A stretch of 36,800 bases of DNA. It comes from Bacteroidota bacterium. Its GTDB lineage: Bacteria; Bacteroidota; Bacteroidia; Bacteroidales; Paludibacteraceae. Position numbers and translations under genes: made by a program. A model generated the notes under the pieces. It did not search any database and had not been told where the DNA came from. It saw only the letters and a program-made list of their open reading frames with translations. Shown here one piece after another: positions 26,641 to 35,483 of the stretch (the first letter of the stretch is position 1; each line of letters opens with the position of its first letter). The stretch covers positions 1-36,800 of the forward strand of contig JAUZOM010000019.1 of assembly GCA_030706465.1 (NCBI GenBank), written 5' to 3'.

Positions 26641-26681
26641 TCTCTCCGATCTCACTTCTTATCTAAAACGGAACTCTTTTA
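26641..26681 (+). repeat. Dispersed 41-bp intergenic module, copy 3
   Basis: Begins TCTCTCCGATCTCAC, continues TTCTTATCTAAAACGGA and ends ACTCTTTTA. It aligns without gaps with copy 2 (31 of 41 identical by eye). Unlike copies 1 and 2 it has no obvious palindrome beside it. Confidence 0.55.
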
Positions 26682-26906
26682 AGGTTCGTTGGAGTGGAAT
26701 AAAAAAACAATAAAATCATAATACCCTCCTCCTTTTACTGAAATTAATCTTTGATCGCCAATCTGTTTTTCCCTGGTAATCCAGGCCTGTTTCCATCGCC
26801 GATCCGGTAGAGCCTTTCTTAGCGCTAAAAAAGTGAAACAGCCTCCTGTTTCATAACTTTTTATCGAAATTACCTGATAGAATTTTTTATTATTTAAAAT
26901 ATTCAG

Positions 26907-26914
26907 TACATTTG
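26907..26914 (+). promoter_or_regulatory. Candidate -7 promoter element for dnaN
   Basis: TACATTTG is an exact TAnnTTTG match, 40 bp before the dnaN start codon, in an AT-rich stretch. The implied leader is about 35 nt. Confidence 0.55.
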
Positions 26915-26954
26915 CTAAATAATTTTCAAGCGCAAATCCTAAAATAAGAATAAT

Positions 26955-28091
26955 ATGAAATTCATTGTTTCAAGCACCGAGCTTTTGAGCCACTTACAAG
27001 CCATAAGCCGTGTAATAAACAACAAGAACTCACTGCCCATCTTAGATAATTTTTTACTTCAACTGGAAGGAAAAATACTTACCATGACGGCTTCGGACAT
27101 TGAGACAACGTTGATCACTTCGATGGAAGTTGAAACAGCAGATGGAGATGGCAAAGTGGCCGTTGCTTCGCGATTATTGCTTGATACCTTGCGCGAATTT
27201 TCGGAACAACCACTATCGTTTAATATCAATGATGATAATTTGGCCATGGTCATTACATCGGCTAACGGGTCGTATAATTTTATCGGACAAAACGGGGATG
27301 AGTATCCACGGTTACCGCAATTGCAAGATGAAGCCCGGTCGTTGACATTGCCTGTTCCAACACTTTTGGCGGGTATAACTAAAACATTATTTTGTACAGC
27401 CGACGATGAGTTACGTCCGGTAATGAATGGTGTTTTCTTTGATATTACCTCAGAAAACCTGACACTGGTTGCTACGGATGCTCATAAATTAGTGCGGTAT
27501 AAAACATCTTATACGGCAGCTTCCATTCAAGGGGAGGAAACGGTAAACTTCATTTTACCAAAGAAACCTGCCAATATGCTCAAAAACATTCTCCCAAAAG
27601 AAAATGGCGAGGTGGAAGTTCGTTTCGACAGCAAGAACGCGCATTTCAAACTGGCAAACTATACCATGATTTGCCGTCAGGTTGAAGGCCGTTTCCCAAA
27701 CTATAACGGTGTTATTCCAAAGTCTAATCCCTATAAGATAATTATTGATCGTGTTACCTTGCTCAATGCCTTGAAACGTGTTTCCGTCTTTGCAAACCAG
27801 GCCAGTAATCTGGTTAAGCTGGCATTCTCCGGTAACCAGATTCATATTTCGGCGCAGGATATTGATTTCTCCATTTCGGCGGAAGAAACCATTAATTGCC
27901 AGTTTGAAGGGGATCCTATCAAAATAGGCTTTAAATCTTCTTTTTTAATTGAAATCCTTGGCAATATAAATGTTACCGATATTATCTTTGAATTGTCGGA
28001 TGCTTCCCGTGCCGGTTTAATTTTACCCTTTGAAAACGAACCGAACGAAGAAATCCTGATGTTGTTAATGCCCATGTTACTGAACGATTAA
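26955..28091 (+). CDS. dnaN: DNA polymerase III beta subunit (sliding clamp)
   Basis: A 378-residue protein of the length expected for a bacterial beta clamp. It opens with MKFIVSSTELLSHLQAISRV and has the three topologically similar domains of the family, with typical segments NSLPILDNFLLQL, TASDIETTL, LVATDAHKLV and RPVMNGVFFD. It ends in a short C-terminal tail (LMPMLLND) close to the usual M-P-M-R-type ending that lines the peptide-binding pocket. The clamp encircles DNA and holds the replicase and repair enzymes. A good -7 promoter motif lies 40 bp upstream. An exonuclease gene follows 142 bp downstream on the same strand. Confidence 0.98.
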   Translation: MKFIVSSTELLSHLQAISRVINNKNSLPILDNFLLQLEGKILTMTASDIETTLITSMEVETADGDGKVAVASRLLLDTLREFSEQPLSFNINDDNLAMVITSANGSYNFIGQNGDEYPRLPQLQDEARSLTLPVPTLLAGITKTLFCTADDELRPVMNGVFFDITSENLTLVATDAHKLVRYKTSYTAASIQGEETVNFILPKKPANMLKNILPKENGEVEVRFDSKNAHFKLANYTMICRQVEGRFPNYNGVIPKSNPYKIIIDRVTLLNALKRVSVFANQASNLVKLAFSGNQIHISAQDIDFSISAEETINCQFEGDPIKIGFKSSFLIEILGNINVTDIIFELSDASRAGLILPFENEPNEEILMLLMPMLLND

Positions 28092-28113
28092 AGTAAAATA
28101 AGTCTGAAGGTTG

Positions 28114-28146
28114 AGGTCTAAGGTCGCAAGTCTTTAGACCTTTGAC
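28114..28146 (+). terminator. Possible weak terminator after dnaN
   Basis: An 8-bp stem (AGGTCTAA and TTAGACCT) with a 12-nt loop lies 22 bp after the dnaN stop codon. The T-tract is poor and interrupted, so read-through into the exonuclease gene is possible. Confidence 0.35.
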
Positions 28147-28233
28147 TTTTATTGGACGGCATATTTAATATAAAAACAGAACCTGATATCATAAGCCTTC
28201 TGGACTTAAACCCTTTAACTTAGAGAATAAAAA

Positions 28234-29001
28234 ATGAAACTGCAACTTAAGAATCCCATTGTCTTTTTTGACCTTGAAACAACAGGAACTAATATTGTTT
28301 CCGATAGAATCGTCGAAATTTCCTATCATAAAGTCTACCCAAACGGACGCGAAGAAACAAAAACCATACGGATCAATCCCGAAATGAGTATTCCGAAAAC
28401 GGCCTCGGATATACACGGAATAACGGATGCTGATGTAGCCGACTGCCCGACATTTAAAGCGGTAGCAAAAGAAATTGTCCGGGATATTGAAGGATGTGAT
28501 TTGGCCGGGTATAATTCCAATCGTTTTGATATTCCGCTTTTGGCTGAAGAATTGTTGCGTGCTGACGTGGACATTGATTTGATGAAACGTAAGTTTGTTG
28601 ATGTTCAGGTTGTTTTTCATAAAATGGAACAACGTACGCTGGGTGCTGCCTATAAATTTTATTGCGATAAGGATTTAGTTGGTGCCCACGGTGCGGAAGC
28701 TGATACCCTGGCCACTTACGAAGTGCTGAAGGCGCAGTTGGACCGTTATCCGGAGCTTAAGAATGATATTGATTTTTTAGCTAAGTTTACGACTCAAAAC
28801 AATAATGTTGACTTTTCCGGTCGTATAATATACAACGATAAAGGCGAAGAAATCATTAACTTTGGCAAATACAAAGGCCATAAAGTGACGGATGTTTTGA
28901 AGACGGATATGGGTTACTATGGCTGGATGATGAATAGCGATTTTTCACTTCATACAAAAAAAGTGTTGACTAATATCAAGTTGCGGGACTTTAACAAATA
29001 G
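28234..29001 (+). CDS. DnaQ/ExoX-like 3'-5' exonuclease
   Basis: A 255-residue DEDDh-type exonuclease. ExoI is FFDLETTG (Asp13, Glu15), ExoII is AGYNSNRFD (Asp99) and ExoIII is AHGAEADTL (His152, Asp157), so all catalytic residues are in place. The C-terminal part (about 190-255: INFGKYKGHKVTDVL, YYGWMMNSDF) is the small extra domain seen in ExoX-type enzymes and distinguishes it from a bare epsilon subunit. It could be the proofreading exonuclease or a repair enzyme acting on single-stranded 3' ends. It lies next to dnaN and a few kilobases from dnaE. No clear clamp-binding QxxLxF motif was found. Confidence 0.9.
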   Translation: MKLQLKNPIVFFDLETTGTNIVSDRIVEISYHKVYPNGREETKTIRINPEMSIPKTASDIHGITDADVADCPTFKAVAKEIVRDIEGCDLAGYNSNRFDIPLLAEELLRADVDIDLMKRKFVDVQVVFHKMEQRTLGAAYKFYCDKDLVGAHGAEADTLATYEVLKAQLDRYPELKNDIDFLAKFTTQNNNVDFSGRIIYNDKGEEIINFGKYKGHKVTDVLKTDMGYYGWMMNSDFSLHTKKVLTNIKLRDFNK

Positions 29002-29311
29002 TCCATATGCTCTTTTCCAGATATGAGTAAACGGGTGAAAGGGGACGACTTTCTCCCGTTTTTATGTTATGAAAATCTTATCGTGATGTTGAAATGAAAG
29101 ACGGAAATGAAAATCCGGTTAGCAAGGTTAATTCCCAGGTAAAAGCCAACAGCAGCTATGGAATCAGACTCTAATTGGATAATTTTGTTTTAAGTCAGCT
29201 TAATGTTACTCTCAAGTATAGTATTAAAAATTAGTTTTATAGTGTAGTCCGGGTTCTTTTGGCACGGTCATTGTTGCTTTTTTACTTGCTCAAATTGTTA
29301 CTTCTGTCTAT
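29002..29311. other. Intergenic region between the exonuclease and the secreted basic protein
   Basis: 310 bp holding the exonuclease terminator. A 26-codon open frame at 29095-29175 has no supporting evidence. No good promoter motif was found for the downstream gene. Confidence 0.6.
29029..29063 (+). terminator. Intrinsic terminator after the exonuclease gene
   Basis: Nested arms AAACGGG/CCCGTTT and GAAAG/CTTTC around a 7-nt loop, then TTTTT. It starts 28 bp after the stop codon at 29001. Confidence 0.8.
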
Positions 29312-30025
29312 ATGAAATTTTTTAATTTGTTTTTGACTCTTTTCTTTCTGATAAGATTGGTATTTCCAATCTATGGGCAGGAGAATACAGTTGTTCTTAA
29401 ACGGACACCGGAACAAGAGGCGACCAAACAAACCGAAAGACTTCAGCAAGAGCTGAATCTGGACCAGGTGCAGGCCAATCAGATATACGAAATAAATTTA
29501 CGATATGCACGTGAACGCCAGGTTTCAAATAGGCGAAGCGAAGCATTGGAACGCACGAAAAACAAAAATGCAGAAATTAAACAAGTGCTTAGTCAAGAAC
29601 AAAATGAGAGGCTACAATCGAAACGTTTTGAACGAACCTATATCGAAAAGAATACGTTAAATTCCAGTCAATCAATTAATCCATCAGGTTTTATGCCTTC
29701 ATCCGGCACCCGTTCCAATCAATCCGTTCGTATCCAGAATTCAACGAACCTGAATGCGCGGAATAGTTACCGCCCAGTGAATCCTAATTTTCAAACGGGA
29801 AAAGGACTGGATCATTCCACAAGGCGAAGTACAAGTATTACTACAAGAACAAATCTGCATCAATATTATCCGTCTTCGATACATTCTTCTTCGGGTAGTA
29901 TGCTCAAAGCAACAAAAAAAAGTGAAACAGGTATACCTCATTACAATTCATTAAATAATCGCCAAATACTTCCTGGCACTACGTCTCGAAAAGCAGAACC
30001 GACGGTGAATTCCCATAGGAAATAA
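29312..30025 (+). CDS. Secreted basic protein of unknown function with a Spy/LTXXQ-like helical part
   Basis: A 237-residue protein with a signal peptide (about 1-22, ending YGQ). Residues of about 30-100 form a charged amphipathic helical part (TPEQEATKQTERLQQELNLD, QIYEINLRYARERQVSNRRS, LSQEQNERLQ). The pattern E-x-x-x-T-x-x-L-x-x-x-L-x-L-x-x-x-Q-x-x-x-I recalls periplasmic Spy/LTXXQ and DUF4890-like proteins, though I cannot place it firmly. The rest (about 100-237) is low-complexity and rich in Ser, Asn, Arg and Thr, probably disordered. The TrmN6-like gene begins three bases after its stop, so the two are likely co-transcribed. A periplasmic or envelope-stress role is only a guess. Confidence 0.7.
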   Translation: MKFFNLFLTLFFLIRLVFPIYGQENTVVLKRTPEQEATKQTERLQQELNLDQVQANQIYEINLRYARERQVSNRRSEALERTKNKNAEIKQVLSQEQNERLQSKRFERTYIEKNTLNSSQSINPSGFMPSSGTRSNQSVRIQNSTNLNARNSYRPVNPNFQTGKGLDHSTRRSTSITTRTNLHQYYPSSIHSSSGSMLKATKKSETGIPHYNSLNNRQILPGTTSRKAEPTVNSHRK

Positions 30026-30028
30026 TTT

Positions 30029-30742
30029 ATGCCGAACCCTTATTTTAGCTTTAAACAATTTACTGTCTTTCAGGATCGTTGTGCCATGAAAGTCGGAATT
30101 GATGGAGTCTTGTTGGGTGCATGGGCTCCTGTGGAGAATACAAATCACATACTGGATATTGGTACGGGTACCGGCCTGATTGCATTAATGCTTGCTCAAC
30201 GCAGCAGCTCATTGATTGACGCGATTGATATTGATTCCAGTGCTGTTGCGCAGGCTGCCGGAAACATAAAACTTTCACCCTGGGCAACCCGAATAAATGT
30301 ACAGGAGATGTCGCTTCAGGATTTTGCTGCGACAACAACTCAACGTTATGATCTGATTGTTTCAAATCCTCCTTATTTTGTTAATTCATTAAAAGCTCCA
30401 TCCATACACAGGACTATTGCACGTCATACAGACTCATTGACGCATGAAGAATTAATTGTAAATGCATTGCATTTACTAAAACCAACCGGAAGAATTTGCC
30501 TGATTCTTCCGGTTAATGAAGCATTGGATTGTGAGAAATTTGCTTTGAATAACGGATTGTTTTGTACCAGTGAGGTAAAGGTTATTCCAAAACCAAATGC
30601 AGATGTCAAACGAATGTTACTGGAATTCAGTTTGCAATCCTATCAAAAAGAAATATCCGAATTAGTAATAGAGTCGAATGAACGGCATCGTTATTCTGAA
30701 GAGTTTAGTTTATTAGCAAAAGAGTTCTACCTTAAGCTATAA
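30029..30742 (+). CDS. trmN6: tRNA1(Val) (adenine37-N6)-methyltransferase, TrmN6/YfiC-like
   Basis: A 237-residue Rossmann-fold methyltransferase. It has the family's N-terminal segment FKQFTVFQDRCAMKVGIDGV, the SAM-binding motif LDIGTGTGL (42-50), an acidic strand-2 end (IDAIDID) and the catalytic NPPY motif (113-116: VSNPPYFVNS) typical of N6-adenine methyltransferases. Length and motif order match YfiC/TrmN6, which modifies A37 of tRNA1(Val). It follows the secreted basic protein with a 3-bp gap, probably sharing its transcript. It converges on the thioredoxin gene, 85 bp away. Confidence 0.92.
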   Translation: MPNPYFSFKQFTVFQDRCAMKVGIDGVLLGAWAPVENTNHILDIGTGTGLIALMLAQRSSSLIDAIDIDSSAVAQAAGNIKLSPWATRINVQEMSLQDFAATTTQRYDLIVSNPPYFVNSLKAPSIHRTIARHTDSLTHEELIVNALHLLKPTGRICLILPVNEALDCEKFALNNGLFCTSEVKVIPKPNADVKRMLLEFSLQSYQKEISELVIESNERHRYSEEFSLLAKEFYLKL

Positions 30743-30827
30743 ATCACAAAGAAAGTCCAACCAGACAAAAGCAGATCTACTATCCATTCTTGTTCCGGTT
30801 GAACTATGTAAAAGAAGCCAAAATTTC

Positions 30828-31142
30828 TTACAATAAAGCCTGAACTTTGCTGGCTAGAACAGACTTTTGAGTGGCACCTACTTGTTTATCTACTAATTGG
30901 CCGTCTTTGAAGAATAGAATGGTTGGAATGTTACGGATGCCATAAGTTTCGGGTGTTTCTATATTATCATCCACATTCATTTTCCCTATTTCAACTTTTC
31001 CTTCGTACTCTTTTGCTAATTCTTCAACTAAAGGTCCAACCATGCGGCAAGGCCCGCACCATTCTGCCCAAAAGTCAATTACTACCGGTTTTCCACTATT
31101 AATAATATCTTTGATGTTTTCATCCGTGAATTCTGCTGTCAT
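30828..31142 (-). CDS. trxA: Thioredoxin
   Basis: A 104-residue cytosolic thioredoxin with the active site WCGPC (Cys29, Cys32) in [13 protein letters not shown] and the cis-proline region [10 protein letters not shown]. Length and order of secondary structure match the standard single-domain protein, with no signal peptide. It reduces protein disulfides such as those of ribonucleotide reductase and peroxiredoxins. It lies 199 bp downstream of dnaE on the same strand, so read-through from dnaE is possible. No clear promoter of its own was found. Confidence 0.97.
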   Translation of the reverse strand: MTAEFTDENIKDIINSGKPVVIDFWAEWCGPCRMVGPLVEELAKEYEGKVEIGKMNVDDNIETPETYGIRNIPTILFFKDGQLVDKQVGATQKSVLASKVQALL

Positions 31143-31341
31143 AATGTTTAGTCTTTTTAAATTGTTTTCGTGAAATTGGTTATAAAACAGTTGCCTGTTG
31201 AAATAGTTTTAGTTATAAAATGAATGGGCTTATTTATAATATCTATATGTGTTGTTTGTCTTATCTGATTAAGGATAGATAGGAACACCAGAATATATAT
31301 TGTTGATAATTTGTGATTTTAAGAGCCTTGCTCTATTTTCT

Positions 31342-34300
31342 TTATTGCACATGAAAATCAAGTAACCCTTTGCTTTGCGCATGCTTTAGGGAATGGTACA
31401 CACTTGTATTGATCTGAATCCTATGCTGACGTGAAAATAGCATCACTTTATTAGGAGAATTTTCATCAACAACCTGAATGTAAAGATTCACATTTCCTTT
31501 ATTCTTAACCATTAATTCTGTTAGTTCCACTGCAAAATCTTCGGTTACCTGTTGAACTGGCAAGGTAAGCGTCAATGTGTTGATTAGTTTGTCCTTTATT
31601 TCGGAGAAGACCTCAATCTTCTGAATCTTAAGTTCCAGTTCTTTTGGCATATTTGGATCGGTATTCTCTTGTTTCCGGTATTTATAATCAGCTCCTTTTT
31701 CTTGTACAAGTGCATTGATAAACAAATACAAGTCTTTAATCATATATTTGCCAAACTCAATATAGTTTTTCCCAAATAAAGGGAACTCAAAGGCTCCTGC
31801 ATAATCTTCAAGTGTGAAAATACCATAGGGATTTCCTGCTTTTGAAGTTCCATGGCGGAAATTAGTTACCATTCCGCCTATTTTCAACGGTTTGCCCTGT
31901 AAAGTTGATAAATCTTTTAAATCGAGGGTTGTTGCATTGCAAATATGATTGATTTCAAATTCGTATTCGTCTAATGGATGAGCTGACAGGTACATGCCAA
32001 TTAAATCACGTTCTTTGTTCAGCTTTTCCAGTGGCGACCATTCGGCTGCATACGGAATTTCCGGTTTGGTAATTTCTATAGCATCCAATCCTCCAAAAAG
32101 GGAGTTTTTGGTCATGGCCATATCGCTTTGGAATTTATTTCCATAACGCAGAATGGTTTCCAGTACCTGTTCCCCTTTACTGTTTTCAACAAAGAGTTGT
32201 TCCCGACGGATATCCGAAAAACTATCAAATGCTCCTGACAATGCCAGGCTTTCAATGGCTCTTTTATTACAGGCGGTCAGGTTCACACGTTCAATCAAGT
32301 TGAACATGCCGGCATATTTGCCATTCGTCTTTCGTTCGTTAACAATGGCTTCCACTGCACCTTCACCGACTCCTTTTACCCCTCCTAATCCAAAACGGAT
32401 ATTTCCTTCGGAGTTAACTGTAAAAGTTAAGTCACTTTCGTTTACATCTGGTCCCAGTACATTCATTCCAAGGTTTTTGCACTCGTCCATGAATTTGCCT
32501 ACTTCGGTAATGTCATCTTTGTTGCGCGTTAAGTTGGCAGCCATGAATTCTGCAGGATAATGCGCCTTAAGGTAAGCTGTCTGGTAAGCAATCCAGGTGT
32601 AACAGGTAGCATGCGATTTATTGAAAGCGTACTTGGCAAATTCGGTCCAGTCGCTCCAGATTTGTTCTAGCTTTTCCTTCGGTCCATAGCCGTTTTTCTC
32701 GCAACCATCCATGAATTTCACTTTCAGGTGTTCCATTTTGTCGATGAGCTTTTTACCCATCGCCTTACGTAGTTCGTCAGACTGGCCCCGGGTAAAGCCT
32801 GCCAAATCACGACTCAGAAGCATGACCTGTTCCTGATATACCGTGATGCCGTAAGTGTCCTTCAATCGCTTCTCCATGATCGGGAAAGGATATTCAATCT
32901 TTTCACGACCCTGTTTCCGGTTGATAAATTGAGGTATATATTGCATTGGACCGGGACGATACAACGCATTCATGGCAATCAGATCTTCGAATTTAGTTGG
33001 CTGTAATGCCTGCAAGTGTTTTTGCATTCCAGCCGATTCAAACTGGAATGTTCCGACAGTTAATCCCTTACAAAAAAGATCGTATGTCTCTTTATCGTCG
33101 ATTGGAATGGTAGAAAGATCCAGCTCAATTCCTTTCGATTTTTTGATGTTTGATAATGCTTCTTTTAAGATAGACAGGGTTTTCAGTCCTAAAAAGTCCA
33201 TCTTTATCAATCCTATTTCTTCGATGACAGAACCTTCGTATTGAGTAACCAACATTTCTTCGCCGGTTTCCTTGTCCAGGGCAGTGCTAAGAGGAACCAG
33301 ATACGTCAGATCTGCAGCACCGATAATGACTCCGCAGGCATGAACCCCGGTTTGACGCACTGTACCTTCGAGCATTTCAGCATACTTTAATACACTTGAC
33401 AGGTTCGGGTCGGAAGAGTTCCGGGCCGCCTGTAGTTCAGGTACATATTTCAGGCAATTGGTCAGGTTTACTTTCGGGGCTTTCCCGTCAGATCCTTCCG
33501 GAAATTTATCTGGAATAAGTTTTGTCAACCGGTCAACTTCGGGAAGCGGGATATGTTGGACGCGTGCCACATCCTTGATAGAGGATTTAGTGGCCATGGT
33601 GCCATAAGTAATGATATGCGCTACGCGTTCTTTACCGTATTTTTCGGTTACCCATCGCAGCACCTGTCCACGTCCGTCATCATCAAAATCGATATCAATA
33701 TCGGGCATGGAGATCCGGTCGGGATTGAGGAAACGCTCGAACAGCAAATCGTATTTCAACGGGTCAATGTCGGTAATCTTAAGGCAATAAGCCACCACCG
33801 ATCCGGCAGCTGAACCACGGCCAGGACCAACCGAAACACCCATACTGCGGGCAGCATTTATGAAGTCCTGTACAATGAGGAAGTAACCCGGGAAACCCAT
33901 GGTTTTCATAACATGCAACTCGAATTCAATGCGTTCCATGGTTTCCGTTTCGATATTCTCACCATAACGCTCCTTTGCCCCTTTTAGAGTCAATTCGCTC
34001 AAGTAGTCTGCTTCCAGTTTTACACGCACAGCTTTGTTATACCCTCCGAGACGTTTGAATCCATCGCCAAATTCTTCGTGCAGCATTTCTTCCGTAAACT
34101 TATTGCGGTACTGTTCTTCAGTAGCAAAACTTTCAGGAATAGGGAATACCGGCATCATGGCATTGGAGTCGATGTCATAGAACTCTATTTTGTCGGATAT
34201 TTCCAGCGTATTTTTCATTGCCTCGGGTATATCGGCAAATATCCGTCCCATCTCTTCTGGGGTTTTTAACCACTCCTGCTTGGTATAGCGCATGCGGTTC

Positions 34301-35139
34301 GGATCATCCAAATCTTTCCCTGTGCTTAGACAGATTAATCTTTCGTGTGCTTCACCATGCTCTTCTTCCACAAAGTGCACATCGTTGGTGGCTATAAGCT
34401 TGGTGTTGGTTTTACGCGCAAGCTTGACCAGTTCTATATTTTGAATCTGTTGCTTTTCATAGGTTGAATAGTCGGCGTTAGGTTTATCGGTTTTATGCCG
34501 TTGCAGTTCAATGTAATAATCCTCCCCAAAAACGCGCTTGTACCACAATATCGCTTCTTCTGCTTCCGCCAGGTTACCGCTTTCTATCTTCTTATGGATC
34601 TCGCCTCCCAGGCAAGCCGATGAGGCAATCAATCCTTCGCTGTATTTCTCAAGTAACTGGTGGTCGATTCGCGGACGGTAATACATGCCATCAATCCAGG
34701 AGGTAGAAACCAGTTTACATAAATTCTGATACCCTTTTTTATTTTTGGCAAGCAGCACAAGATGATAACCGCTACGGTCTTCCGTGCCATCTTTCGAAAG
34801 TAGGCCGCGATGAGCCACGTAAGCCTCACAGCCGAAAATTGGTTTGAATATCTTGTGTTTGCTTTCTTCCAGCTCCTTTAACAGCTCTGCTTTTTCATTT
34901 TCTGAAATTCCGTCTGTTGCAAGTTGTTTATTAAGTAAGGATATTTTATCTTTTACTTTGCTGTTTTTCTTTTTGGTATAATTAAAAAGCTCTTTAATTC
35001 CAAACATATTTCCATGGTCGGTAAGTGCCAGGGCGTGCATACCGCTCTTGGTTGCTTTGTCCACTAATCCCGGAATGGTGGACATACCATCCAGTACCGA
35101 ATAGTGGGAGTGGACATGAAGATGAACAAAAGAATCCAT
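31342..35139 (-). CDS. dnaE: DNA polymerase III alpha subunit
   Basis: A 1265-residue replicative polymerase. The PHP domain (about 1-280) opens FVHLHVHSHYSVLDG with an intact first metal motif and has ALTDHGNMFGIKEL. Between that and PIFGCEAYVA (100-108) lies an insertion of about 45 charged coiled-coil residues that I associate with Bacteroidales DnaE. The palm has GPGRGSAAGSVVAY (438-451) and the catalytic SMPDIDIDFDDDGR (Asp480, Asp482 and Asp484 are the candidates). A helix-hairpin-helix region and an OB fold (about 1000-1100: LKIGGMVTNFRHGTS) follow, with a C-terminal tau-binding-like tail. A 9-bp hairpin (35163-35188) lies in the leader. Thioredoxin follows on the same strand. Confidence 0.98.
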   Translation of the reverse strand: MDSFVHLHVHSHYSVLDGMSTIPGLVDKATKSGMHALALTDHGNMFGIKELFNYTKKKNSKVKDKISLLNKQLATDGISENEKAELLKELEESKHKIFKPIFGCEAYVAHRGLLSKDGTEDRSGYHLVLLAKNKKGYQNLCKLVSTSWIDGMYYRPRIDHQLLEKYSEGLIASSACLGGEIHKKIESGNLAEAEEAILWYKRVFGEDYYIELQRHKTDKPNADYSTYEKQQIQNIELVKLARKTNTKLIATNDVHFVEEEHGEAHERLICLSTGKDLDDPNRMRYTKQEWLKTPEEMGRIFADIPEAMKNTLEISDKIEFYDIDSNAMMPVFPIPESFATEEQYRNKFTEEMLHEEFGDGFKRLGGYNKAVRVKLEADYLSELTLKGAKERYGENIETETMERIEFELHVMKTMGFPGYFLIVQDFINAARSMGVSVGPGRGSAAGSVVAYCLKITDIDPLKYDLLFERFLNPDRISMPDIDIDFDDDGRGQVLRWVTEKYGKERVAHIITYGTMATKSSIKDVARVQHIPLPEVDRLTKLIPDKFPEGSDGKAPKVNLTNCLKYVPELQAARNSSDPNLSSVLKYAEMLEGTVRQTGVHACGVIIGAADLTYLVPLSTALDKETGEEMLVTQYEGSVIEEIGLIKMDFLGLKTLSILKEALSNIKKSKGIELDLSTIPIDDKETYDLFCKGLTVGTFQFESAGMQKHLQALQPTKFEDLIAMNALYRPGPMQYIPQFINRKQGREKIEYPFPIMEKRLKDTYGITVYQEQVMLLSRDLAGFTRGQSDELRKAMGKKLIDKMEHLKVKFMDGCEKNGYGPKEKLEQIWSDWTEFAKYAFNKSHATCYTWIAYQTAYLKAHYPAEFMAANLTRNKDDITEVGKFMDECKNLGMNVLGPDVNESDLTFTVNSEGNIRFGLGGVKGVGEGAVEAIVNERKTNGKYAGMFNLIERVNLTACNKRAIESLALSGAFDSFSDIRREQLFVENSKGEQVLETILRYGNKFQSDMAMTKNSLFGGLDAIEITKPEIPYAAEWSPLEKLNKERDLIGMYLSAHPLDEYEFEINHICNATTLDLKDLSTLQGKPLKIGGMVTNFRHGTSKAGNPYGIFTLEDYAGAFEFPLFGKNYIEFGKYMIKDLYLFINALVQEKGADYKYRKQENTDPNMPKELELKIQKIEVFSEIKDKLINTLTLTLPVQQVTEDFAVELTELMVKNKGNVNLYIQVVDENSPNKVMLFSRQHRIQINTSVYHSLKHAQSKGLLDFHVQ

Positions 35140-35162
35140 GTTAAGTGTTTGTTTACAGGTTT

Positions 35163-35188
35163 ATTCAGTTCAAGACATAGAACTGAAT
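35163..35188 (-). promoter_or_regulatory. Hairpin in the dnaE leader
   Basis: ATTCAGTTC and GAACTGAAT form a perfect 9-bp stem with an 8-nt loop, 24 bp before the dnaE start codon. There is no T-tract on the dnaE strand. A near-consensus -7 motif TATCTTTA lies just upstream at 35198-35205, so the hairpin would fall at the very start of the leader. Confidence 0.5.
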
Positions 35189-35424
35189 TTTGGTTGATAA
35201 AGATACAGTATTTTTTGAAAAAAGCTAAAAAAATAATTGTGACATTAATCACTATTTTCATAAAGGTATTCGAATAAATCCTGAAAATTCTGATAAGAAA
35301 GCTGTTTCGGAAATTTATTGAAATTTAAAGGAATGTCCGTTGTAATATGCAATTAAGCCAAAAAGCTGAATATTTCGCAAACAAATACAAAACATCCATT
35401 TTTAAATGAATTTAAAGCAGTACC

Positions 35425-35459
35425 TTGCAAACAAGATGTTATTTTAAAATATATTTTTG
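35425..35459 (+). promoter_or_regulatory. Candidate promoter for the outer-membrane protein
   Basis: A -7 element TATTTTTG (35452-35459, exact TAnnTTTG) and a TTG at 35425-35427, 24 bp upstream, give a good Bacteroidetes -33/-7 pair. The start codon is 25 bp downstream. Confidence 0.6.
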
Positions 35460-35483
35460 CACAATTTTAATAGTGTTCTCTTT

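Larger units (their letters stand above)
26452..26954. other. Intergenic region between the response regulator and dnaN
   Basis: 503 bp between divergent genes. It holds the regulator's promoter, copy 3 of the dispersed 41-bp module (26641-26681), a small hairpin-like word pair (AAACAGcctCCTGTTT near 26838) and the dnaN promoter. No credible gene is present. Confidence 0.7.
35140..35483. other. Divergent intergenic region between dnaE and the outer-membrane protein
   Basis: 344 bp, AT-rich, with the dnaE leader hairpin at the left and the outer-membrane-protein promoter at the right. No gene is seen. Confidence 0.7.

Noticed and set aside
26504-26713. 69-codon open frame upstream of dnaN
   Set aside because: It spans the 41-bp repeat module, overlaps the regulator's promoter region and lacks codon usage or motifs of a real gene.
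29095-29175. 26-codon open frame after the exonuclease terminator
   Set aside because: Too short, with no recognisable motif or conserved neighbour; could be chance.
31321-31334. Short hairpin between dnaE and trxA as a terminator
   Set aside because: Only a 5-bp stem with a poor T-tract on the minus strand; not enough to support a terminator call.
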